From JAZRUF01 sp045636205 (GTDB lineage Bacteria > Bacillota > Clostridia > Oscillospirales > JAAYXM01): 7,155 nt of DNA. Of the stretch, positions 1 through 5,480 are shown in pieces; the first letter of the stretch is position 1, and every line of letters starts with the position of its first letter. The stretch is taken from assembly GCA_045636205.1 (NCBI GenBank), contig JAZTXE010000066.1, positions 1-7,155 on the forward strand, in the 5' to 3' direction. The notes below the pieces were generated by a model, which had not been told where the DNA came from, did no database searches, and saw nothing but the letters and a program-made list of their open reading frames with translations. The translations under genes and the position numbers were made by a program.

Positions 1-29
1 TTTTTTGTTTTGCATATATACTATGTAGG

Positions 30-593
30 CTACGCCTTGTCGTTTATATTCAGAAGGCGCAGGACTATCGGGCTTAATACGATATTGCTTATGAGCTCGG
101 CGAGGAAGTTGATGCCGACCAAACCGATAATCATGAAAAGCAAAAGATTCTGACCCGCGGCAGAGGCTGTAACCCAATCCATAAAGAAAATTACGGAGCC
201 TATGAGGAAAATCCCCGTGTTTACCACCGGGCAGGTGATTGCCGCCGCGACTACTGCCGCATAGCGGTTTTTCTTTTCGATGAGCTTATACACATAACCC
301 GCGCAGAGACCGCACATTGTACCCTTTAAAAGAACCGTGATAATAGTTCCCGGGATACTCATCGCATAGAAAAATTGAGTGTCTGCCTGGCAGAGTACCA
401 CCGTGCCGAATACGAAGCCGAGCCACGCGCCGACACCGACACCGCACATTGCCGCGCCGATTACTATCGGCAGAAGCACGAGCGAGATTGAAACAGTGCC
501 GAATCTAATAAACTGTCCGATAAGCTGCAAAATAATGACCAGTGCGGTCAGGATTGCGGCGAGTACGAGTTTCTTTGTTGAGCTTTTGTTCAT
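30..593 (-). CDS. ECF transporter S component (vitamin-binding membrane subunit)
   Basis: This 187-residue, very hydrophobic protein has about six membrane segments, roughly at residues 9-26, 33-52, 54-68, 78-104, 112-136 and 148-182. It fits the usual size and topology of the substrate-binding S subunit of energy-coupling-factor transporters, which scoops a vitamin or similar micronutrient across the membrane using a shared EcfA/A'/T module. The N-terminal helix carries an A-x-x-x-A pattern (Ala13-Ile-Leu-Thr-Ala17), the kind of small-residue face S subunits use to contact EcfT. The substrate cannot be read from sequence. The internal stretches SISLVLLPIVIGAA and VVNTGIF recall S components that I associate loosely with pantothenate loci, but this is weak and no biosynthetic partner is visible. 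No ATPase or EcfT gene lies in the window, as expected for group II ECF systems. The ATG at 593 has TAAGGAGA (609-602) 8 bases upstream. Only 29 bases follow the stop, so what lies downstream is unknown. Confidence 0.85.
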   Translation of the reverse strand: MNKSSTKKLVLAAILTALVIILQLIGQFIRFGTVSISLVLLPIVIGAAMCGVGVGAWLGFVFGTVVLCQADTQFFYAMSIPGTIITVLLKGTMCGLCAGYVYKLIEKKNRYAAVVAAAITCPVVNTGIFLIGSVIFFMDWVTASAAGQNLLLFMIIGLVGINFLAELISNIVLSPIVLRLLNINDKA

Positions 594-640
594 TTAATAC
601 ATCTCCTTACTGTTATATGTACCAACATTTTCTTTAAGCT

Positions 641-670
641 ATTATACACCTGAAAGCAGGTGGTTGTAAA
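641..670 (-). promoter_or_regulatory. Sigma-A-type promoter for the ECF S component, with an inverted repeat in the spacer
   Basis: Read on the minus strand, a TTTACA -35 box (670-665; five of six consensus bases) and a perfect TATAAT -10 box (646-641) are separated by 18 bases. Transcription would start near 634 and give a leader of about 40 bases, too short for a typical riboswitch. The spacer contains a perfect inverted repeat, CACCTG-N4-CAGGTG (647-662), which abuts the -10 box. A repressor bound there would block RNA polymerase, so this is a plausible operator; which regulator binds is unknown. The -35 box lies only 7 bases beyond the spoIIP stop codon, so this gene can be transcribed independently of spoIIP. 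Confidence 0.6.
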
Positions 671-677
671 GAAAAAA

Positions 678-1829
678 CTACTTCTTTCGCACCGAATTTA
701 AAAGTACAGAAAGCTCTTCGGAGAAAGGTCGGACGGCGGTCAGTGCTTCCTCGAGTGAGTTTGCGCTTGTTCCGACCTCGACGAGCATTGAGCCGGAGGT
801 TACGTGCATATTAAACCTCTCCTTGCGCAGATTTATCGGGCGCATGAGCCCGGGGTACTTGTTTACTATGCGGCACTGGAGTTTTATCGCAAATTTCAGG
901 TTCTCCTGCCAGTTCGGGTGCGGCAGTCCACTCTCGCCCGTGCTCATAACCAACATAAGCTGAGCCGAGGGCTTGCCGTTTACGGTGGCGGAGGTTTTGT
1001 ACTTTACGCCCTCCTTTGAGGTCATCGCGTCGCGGTGAATGTCAAGAACGACTTTTATTGACGGTGTTTTTTTCATCTGCGCGGATATGGCATCAAGTGT
1101 GCGAGTGTAGGATCCGTTGTATGACGGTGAGTCATATATATTTCTGTCGTGCACGACGGATATGCCCTTTTCTTTGAGGATTTTTTCAATCTCGTCGCCC
1201 ACGCGGATGACGTTGAAGTTTTTATCCTGCGTGCGTTCAACATCGTCGGGCGTATATGTATACTTTCCTGCGGGGAAGTACGACTCGCTTCCGTGTGTGT
1301 GTACGATAAGCACGTGAGGACCATCGCCCTTGAGGGTAAAGGGCATGTCGGCTTTTAAATACGAGTTTAAGTCGATGGTCTTGGAGCTGTCATTTTTTAA
1401 ATAAATATCGCCTAAGGTTATATATCCGTTTGGGGATTTAGGGTTTATGCTTATGGCTTTTATCGGAAACTCGCGCACCTTTTCGGGAGGTGCGGGCGGC
1501 GTAAACTTCCACGGTATGAGCTTAAATTCGACGTTTTCGGCGGGAGTTTCCTCTGCAGGGCGCGCAAAAAACGGAGTTTCGGAACGCAGCACGTGTACTG
1601 CTGCTTGGTTGCCGAGTGAATAGTTCTGCATCGCCACACTTTCTGACGCGAGGGCGAATTTTAAAAAGTCAGGGTTTTGCGCCGCGCGCTTTAGAGTTGC
1701 ACGCAGAACCTCATCAACACCCGAGAACGCCAGTGTGCGAACAAGCACCGCACACACAATACCCAACAAAATGAAGCGCCACGCGGGTGAGTGCGATACG
1801 GCGGCGCGTCTGTGCTTTAGTTTTATCAT
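678..1829 (-). CDS. spoIIP: Stage II sporulation protein P (SpoIIP), engulfment peptidoglycan hydrolase
   Basis: This membrane-anchored enzyme cuts septal peptidoglycan so that the mother-cell membrane can engulf the forespore, working in the known DMP complex with SpoIID and SpoIIM. The protein is 383 residues from the start chosen here (B. subtilis SpoIIP is about 400). A short basic N-terminus is followed by one membrane segment at about residues 17-35, a linker rich in Pro and Glu, and the SpoIIP amidase/endopeptidase domain from about residue 170 to the end. Expected family motifs are present: HTHG (His177, His179), DIHRD (His265) and LVEVGTSANS (Glu351), which supply the metal-binding and catalytic residues in this amidase-like fold. 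The start is ATG 1829, preceded by GGAGGT with 6 bases of spacing; the frame stays open upstream to 1976, but that part reads through a hairpin repeat. The usual neighbour gpr is not seen. No convincing sigma-E promoter was found. Confidence 0.95.
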   Translation of the reverse strand: MIKLKHRRAAVSHSPAWRFILLGIVCAVLVRTLAFSGVDEVLRATLKRAAQNPDFLKFALASESVAMQNYSLGNQAAVHVLRSETPFFARPAEETPAENVEFKLIPWKFTPPAPPEKVREFPIKAISINPKSPNGYITLGDIYLKNDSSKTIDLNSYLKADMPFTLKGDGPHVLIVHTHGSESYFPAGKYTYTPDDVERTQDKNFNVIRVGDEIEKILKEKGISVVHDRNIYDSPSYNGSYTRTLDAISAQMKKTPSIKVVLDIHRDAMTSKEGVKYKTSATVNGKPSAQLMLVMSTGESGLPHPNWQENLKFAIKLQCRIVNKYPGLMRPINLRKERFNMHVTSGSMLVEVGTSANSLEEALTAVRPFSEELSVLLNSVRKK

Positions 1830-1835
1830 TATATT

Positions 1836-1841
1836 ACCTCC
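1836..1841 (-). promoter_or_regulatory. Ribosome binding site that fixes the spoIIP start
   Basis: GGAGGT on the minus strand lies 6 bases before the ATG at 1829. The next residues (IKLKHRR, then a hydrophobic helix) make a normal SpoIIP N-terminus. The alternative in-frame ATG at 1976 lies inside a repeat and would add 49 residues with no resemblance to SpoIIP. Confidence 0.85.
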
Positions 1842-1889
1842 GTGGTGGTGTTTGTAACCGAACGGTCTGTGTGGTGGGGATACTATAAA

Positions 1890-2010
1890 GCCTTCCCTTT
1901 GAGGGGAAGGTGGGTTGCGAAGCAACTCGGATGAGGTGGAATAATAACGGATGCTGCGCATCCTACACCTCACCACCGCCTGCGGCGGAGCCTCTCCTCA
2001 AGGAGAAGCC
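1890..2010. repeat. Composite hairpin repeat, pair 1 (two opposed units, GAGGTG ends facing inward)
   Basis: Two related units of about 45-50 bases point toward each other. Unit A (1890-1938, plus strand) begins GCCTTCCC, folds as CCTTCCC/GGGGAAGG and then GTTGC-gaa-GCAAC, and ends GGATGAGGTG. Unit B (1966-2010) is the same design on the minus strand: starting from 2010 it reads GGCTTCTCC, with a CTCCTTGAGGAG palindrome and a CCGCC-gca-GGCGG stem, and ends GGTGAGGTG. Between them lies a perfect GGATGC-tgc-GCATCC hairpin (1949-1963). The outer design (GCCTTCCCC hairpin, variable second stem, GATGAGGTG end) is one I recognise as abundant in Clostridia intergenic regions, but I cannot name a family. 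It encodes no protein. It lies in the 5' region of spoIIP, which must be transcribed from a promoter beyond it or from the 48 bases between it and the ribosome site. Confidence 0.8.
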
Positions 2011-2284
2011 TATGTGGTGGGTGCGCAGACGTCAGCTTGCGACGGTATCGTCCCCTACAATATATTGATAAAGGAGGCGAAATATTCAAAAAACAAAAGA
2101 AAGTCAATATTGTTATAAAAATGCGTTAATATCTGTGTGGAAAAAATATAACGGAAAAGGTATCATTAATATGAATAGGACGATTTAAAGTCTCATAACC
2201 GAAAGTCAGGGGATTTAAATCGTAAAATAAGGGAAAATATGGTAAATTCCCGAAAAAGCTAAAAATTTTTAGGAGGTAACAAAA
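2011..2284. other. Divergent intergenic region between the repeat and the surface-protein gene
   Basis: The first 45 bases (to about 2060) are GC-richer and contain GACGTC (2028-2033) and GACG-gtat-CGTC (2041-2052) inverted repeats ending in TCCCCTACAA. They may be the remains of another intergenic repeat. The rest is AT-rich. It holds GATTTAAA twice (2182-2189 and 2212-2219), the second as part of the perfect palindrome GATTTAAATC (2212-2221), and a GGGAA (2231-2235)/TTCCC (2247-2251) inverted repeat close to the ribosome site of the next gene. A promoter for the plus-strand operon should be here, but no -35/-10 pair is convincing; TATAAC at 2147-2152 and TATAAA at 2114-2119 lack good -35 boxes at normal spacing. 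No protein-coding gene is supported. Confidence 0.55.
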
Positions 2285-4918
2285 ATGAAGACAAAAACTA
2301 TGGCAAGAATTTTCTCGTTCTTGCTGGCATTCTGCCTTGTGGCACAGCTTATCCCGGCTGTCCCGGCAGCAGTCGCAGCGGATGGTACGATTACGTATAC
2401 GTTCGGTAGCACGAAAACGACATTTGCGGACGTAAGATTTGACGATGTTACTACCGGCAAATGGGAGTTTAATGAGCAGGAAAGCCATCCGCGATGGGCA
2501 GCTGACGGCATGGCAAAAGCAAACTGGGCAAATATGAAAGCCACACTTTGTCAGCCTATTTTCCAGAACAATCGCGATTATCTTGCATTTGATATAATTG
2601 TAGAAAAAGCAGGATATTACAATGCTACATTGGCATTGCAGTCAGCAAAGACATTTGACATTTCAATCAATGGCAAGTATGTAGCAACAACAAGCACAGC
2701 ACAGGCCGGAAATTCGTTGGGAATCGTTTACTTATACGAGGGAATTAATACTCTGAAAATTAAGTATAATTACACGGATACCAGCAGCAATAATCCTTAC
2801 ATATGGAAGCTTGAAATCACCCCTGCGTCGGAGAGTGAGATAAGCAAAGAATTTAGCCTTGATTTTACGGCTGACGATGTTGTAACCACTTATGACAAAA
2901 TGACTATTGCAAGACAGGGCATCCGTTATTTCCCGTTCTTTACGACTTCAGATGTAGCCGGCAACTCATATTCTACGTTTTCAGGAACCGGTCGTGTTGC
3001 CGCATCACTTGGATTCGGCAAAAACAAAACTGGCTATTACGGTGGATTTGACTTTAATGTAAATGACGGCGGTACATATGATATTGTTGTTCTTACCGAT
3101 GATAACCCGAACCACGGTACATCTGCAGACGTAATTATTAACGGTGTAGGTGCAAGCTCCGGAACATCTTTGACCGGAGATGTTGTTGCAACAATAGACA
3201 ACGCTCCCAACTTGGAAAGAGCAAAAGTGAAAAATACAAATAACAGTGCCAATGCAATAAATCAGCGTGCAGCGCATTTAATATCCGATGTTGCATTAAA
3301 TGCGGGAATGAACATGATTCACTTCAGATGTGCGGGTGGAAGCGATAATGCTAACGGCGTATGGAACTTCTATTTCTACGAAGCAATATCTTTGGTAAAT
3401 AAGGATGCTGTAAGCACAACCGCAGGCGAGAAGATGACGTTTGCGGCATTAAACGAGTCAAAGACCGTAACCGTAACTGCTCCGGCGCGCGGTATATACT
3501 ATGTATACCTCAATGCCAAGAAGCAGAGCGGCGGCTTCGGCGGCTATGCAACTGTTGGCGGCATTAAGCAGTACGTAGATTTCAGTGAGAAGTATTATAC
3601 TACCGAGACGGTTAACGATGTTGCAACTCGTCCGATTGGCCCGGTTTGGCTGAGTGCAGGAAACAATACTTTGACTCTTCAGGAAATTGCTACTGCAAAC
3701 AGCACTTTGGATATTGACAGCATCGAGGTTCACGAGATTAAGAAAAATCTGTGGATGACGGATAAAACAGCCCAGAACTATGGCGATGTTAAGATGACAA
3801 CTCATGGTTGGGAAGTTGATGAAGAGTATACCACAAAGACGTTATACGACAATATGACGAAAGGTTCATATGGCGGTGCAATTGCATATCCGAATGCCGC
3901 AAGAGAGACAAATTATACCGATATTAATCTTACGAGCGGAAATGTTGGATTCAAGTTCAACGTACCGGTTGCTGGAACCTATAAGATAGATGCAGTATTC
4001 GGCAGACGTAATGCAAATACGCATGACCCGATTGTAAAAGTTATAGGAACCAATCTTGAGACCAAGGTTGTACAGTATAATGCGTCAGGAACTTTAACTA
4101 ATGATGAGGAAGAAATCGGTGTCGTATACCTTGAAGAAGGCGAAAATACAATCGTATTTGAAAACAGCGGTGAGTATAATAACGTTCATCCTACCAACGG
4201 ACCGCTGGACAAATACCTCTATCTGAAGACTCTTAGTTTCACTCCGTATGACGGTTTGGTAGGTAAGAATGTAAGTGTTAGCTTAGGTAAAAACGTAATT
4301 GACATCAGCGAAACCACTACTGCTACTGCAAAGGCTTTCATGTCCGATGATTCGGAGAACACCTCTGCTACCTTTACCTGGGAGAGCACTAAGGAAAGCG
4401 TTGCAAAGGTCGATGAAAACGGCAACATCACACCTGTTGGCGCGGGTACAACAACCATCACCGCGACTACAAATATTCTGGGCAACATCTTCAGAGGCAG
4501 CGCTGAAATAACCGTCAAGGCTCCGGCAAACATCACCAACAAGGCAATCTTCGGTGACGTAAGCGCGTATATTACTAAGGACGGCAATTTCGTTGCATTC
4601 TCAGGTATTGACACTACTGAAAATTACAAGGAAGTCGGCTTCTACATTGCACTGGACGACGGCTCATTTGAAAAATATGCAGTAACTGACGGCAAGGTTT
4701 ACAAGAGCATCAACGTAAAATGGGGCGAAGGCGAGAATGATAAGAGAACAATTGCAGTTGGCAATTTCTTCACCAGTGCGCAACCGGGAGAAGATGCGCA
4801 CATCTTCTTCCGCGGTACAGCGTTAGGCGGCGCAACCACAGTTAAGTTCTATCCGTATGCAGTACCGATAGAGGGTGAAGAGATTACCGGCTACACTTAC
4901 AGCGTAAGCTTGTCCTAA
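2285..4918 (+). CDS. Secreted multi-module protein: carbohydrate-binding-like repeats, Big_2 domain, distinctive C-terminal module
   Basis: The protein has 877 residues. A Sec signal peptide (KTKTMAR, then a hydrophobic core, then PAAVAA) is probably cleaved near residue 31 or 32. About four beta-rich modules follow (roughly 41-180, 190-372, 373-487 and 488-656). Each shows the pattern G-x-Y-x-[VIA] early and a [VW]-x-L-x-x-G-x-N-x-[IL] strand late: AGYYNATL/YLYEGINTLKI, GGTYDIVV/ALNAGMNMIHF, RGIYYVYL/VWLSAGNNTLTL and AGTYKIDA/VYLEEGENTIVF. That pattern resembles CBM6/CBM35-type galactose-binding folds. A bacterial Ig-like Big_2 domain covers about 660-746 (TWESTKESVAKVDENGNITPVGAGTTTITA in outline), and a separate module fills 752-877. 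No catalytic domain, LPXTG, SLH, dockerin or C-terminal membrane helix is visible, so attachment to the cell is unexplained. The likely role is binding glycans or another surface; this is inferred from fold pattern only. Start: AGGAGG (2271-2276) with 8 bases of spacing. It forms an operon with the small gene at 4941. Confidence 0.8.
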   Translation: MKTKTMARIFSFLLAFCLVAQLIPAVPAAVAADGTITYTFGSTKTTFADVRFDDVTTGKWEFNEQESHPRWAADGMAKANWANMKATLCQPIFQNNRDYLAFDIIVEKAGYYNATLALQSAKTFDISINGKYVATTSTAQAGNSLGIVYLYEGINTLKIKYNYTDTSSNNPYIWKLEITPASESEISKEFSLDFTADDVVTTYDKMTIARQGIRYFPFFTTSDVAGNSYSTFSGTGRVAASLGFGKNKTGYYGGFDFNVNDGGTYDIVVLTDDNPNHGTSADVIINGVGASSGTSLTGDVVATIDNAPNLERAKVKNTNNSANAINQRAAHLISDVALNAGMNMIHFRCAGGSDNANGVWNFYFYEAISLVNKDAVSTTAGEKMTFAALNESKTVTVTAPARGIYYVYLNAKKQSGGFGGYATVGGIKQYVDFSEKYYTTETVNDVATRPIGPVWLSAGNNTLTLQEIATANSTLDIDSIEVHEIKKNLWMTDKTAQNYGDVKMTTHGWEVDEEYTTKTLYDNMTKGSYGGAIAYPNAARETNYTDINLTSGNVGFKFNVPVAGTYKIDAVFGRRNANTHDPIVKVIGTNLETKVVQYNASGTLTNDEEEIGVVYLEEGENTIVFENSGEYNNVHPTNGPLDKYLYLKTLSFTPYDGLVGKNVSVSLGKNVIDISETTTATAKAFMSDDSENTSATFTWESTKESVAKVDENGNITPVGAGTTTITATTNILGNIFRGSAEITVKAPANITNKAIFGDVSAYITKDGNFVAFSGIDTTENYKEVGFYIALDDGSFEKYAVTDGKVYKSINVKWGEGENDKRTIAVGNFFTSAQPGEDAHIFFRGTALGGATTVKFYPYAVPIEGEEITGYTYSVSLS

Positions 4919-4940
4919 GTAAATAAGGAGGTATTATAAG

Positions 4941-5105
4941 ATGAAAAAGTACATAGCTCCTGAAATGGAAATAACAAATTTCAAAGCGGTTGATATACTC
5001 ACCGCGTCAGACGTTACTACAATTACACCGGCTGACGCTCCGGCAACGGTTAATGCGGATAATCCGGTTGCGTTTAGCGACGAGTACGGCGGATTCGATC
5101 AGTAA
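4941..5105 (+). CDS. Small 54-residue protein of unknown function, co-transcribed with the surface protein
   Basis: The ATG at 4941 is preceded by a near-perfect AAGGAGGT (4925-4932) with 8 bases of spacing, and the frame closes with TAA at 5103-5105, 18 bases before a terminator stem. The peptide starts MKKYIAPEMEITNFKAVDIL, continues TASDVTTITPADAP, and ends EYGGFDQ. It has no signal peptide, membrane helix or cysteine; it is acidic and rich in Ala, Thr and Asp. Short proteins beginning K-K-Y-x-x-P-E-x-E and carrying D-[IV]-[IL]-T-x-S about 20 residues in are, to my recollection, recurrent unannotated proteins in Clostridia, but I cannot name a family. The leader-like N-terminus followed by a low-complexity tail would also fit a peptide precursor; no modifying enzyme or exporter is next to it, so that remains speculative. 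The 22-base gap to the upstream gene and shared terminator place both in one transcript. Confidence 0.8.
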   Translation: MKKYIAPEMEITNFKAVDILTASDVTTITPADAPATVNADNPVAFSDEYGGFDQ

Positions 5106-5123
5106 GAATTGCAAAATGCGAAG

Positions 5124-5150
5124 GGCACTGCATCATGCAGTGCCTTTTTT
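5124..5150 (+). terminator. Intrinsic terminator of the surface-protein operon
   Basis: A perfect 9-bp stem GGCACTGCA/TGCAGTGCC (5124-5132 and 5136-5144) with a TCA loop is followed directly by six T residues (5145-5150). It lies 18 bases after the stop codon of the small gene and ends that transcript. There is no comparable T-run on the other strand next to the stem, so it should act mainly in the plus direction. Confidence 0.93.
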
Positions 5151-5192
5151 GCATGTGTGATATCAGCGACATGTCGAAGACATTTAGTTCTT

Positions 5193-5305
5193 CACCTCAT
5201 CAGCCTCGCTAACGCTCGACAGCGTCTCCTATGAGGAGACGCCTGAAGAAAAAGCCTTCCCCTACATAGGGGAAGGTGGCAGCCGTAAGGCTGACGGATG
5301 AGGTG
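5193..5305. repeat. Composite hairpin repeat, pair 2 (two units back to back, GAGGTG ends facing outward)
   Basis: Unit C (5193-5243, minus-strand orientation) runs from CACCTCATCAGCC to a perfect 9-bp stem GCGTCTCCT-atg-AGGAGACGC (5222-5242). After a short spacer, unit D (5254-5305, plus orientation) begins GCCTTCCCC and folds as CCTTCCCCTA/TAGGGGAAGG (5255-5264 and 5267-5276). It then forms CAGCC-gtaa-GGCTG (5280-5293) and ends GGATGAGGTG. Unit D matches unit A of the pair at 1890-2010 in its opening hairpin (GCCTTCCC), GGAAGGTGG and GGATGAGGTG, with the middle stem replaced. Here the units diverge from a shared centre, whereas in the other pair they converge. No coding function. It lies after the operon terminator and before the secA promoter. 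Confidence 0.8.
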
Positions 5306-5376
5306 CTACGTTCTGTCACTATCGCAAAAAGGAGAGGGCAATTATGTACAGATTGCAAATTTCGCCCCTTTTCCCA

Positions 5377-5405
5377 TTTACATTTATGAAAGGATTTAGT
5401 ATAAT
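5377..5405 (+). promoter_or_regulatory. Sigma-A-type promoter for secA
   Basis: TTTACA (5377-5382; five of six consensus bases) and TATAAT (5400-5405; perfect) are separated by the optimal 17 bases. Transcription would begin near 5412, giving a leader of about 70 AT-rich bases before the secA start. The preceding terminator at 5124-5150 and the repeat make secA the first gene of its own unit. Confidence 0.8.
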
Positions 5406-5480
5406 ATATAATGATTATTTATATTAAGTTAGAGATTATATAATACTATAGATGCAACAAAATCACCGGAGGGATTTCAC

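Noticed and set aside
647..662. Inverted repeat after spoIIP read as a transcription terminator
   Set aside because: The stem is only 6 bp and no T-run follows it on either strand. It coincides with a promoter spacer, so an operator is more likely.
1890..2010. CRISPR array or insertion sequence at the repeat pairs
   Set aside because: There are no regularly spaced identical repeats with unique spacers, no cas genes and no transposase; the units are divergent hairpins in inverted orientation.
2190..2284. Possible riboswitch in the surface-protein leader (ACCGAAAGTC, palindromes, GGGAA/TTCCC pairing)
   Set aside because: I compared it with the c-di-GMP class I core from memory and found no match; the stems are short, and no alternative terminator/antiterminator pair is visible.
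2126..2544. Open frames on the minus strand over the start of the surface-protein gene
   Set aside because: They lie antisense to the signal peptide and first module, have no ribosome sites, and their Cys/Arg-rich or low-complexity translations look like shadows of the coding strand.
3005..4614. Several minus-strand open frames of 70-131 codons within the surface-protein gene
   Set aside because: They are antisense shadows of a gene with clear start, signal peptide and domain pattern; none has a recognisable motif.
5167..5176. Perfect 10-base palindrome CGACATGTCG between the terminator and repeat pair 2
   Set aside because: It is a single short palindrome with no promoter or second copy nearby, and it could be chance.
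5344..5427. A 27-codon frame (MYRLQISPLF...) with an AAGGAG sequence 9 bases upstream, before secA
   Set aside because: It overlaps the secA promoter, has no recognisable features, and the AAGGAG lies in a poly-A/purine stretch. Chance is the better explanation.
5439..5444. Second TATAAT box upstream of secA
   Set aside because: The sequence at the -35 position (TATTTA at 17-base spacing) is poor, while the box at 5400-5405 has TTTACA at exactly 17 bases. The region is simply AT-rich.
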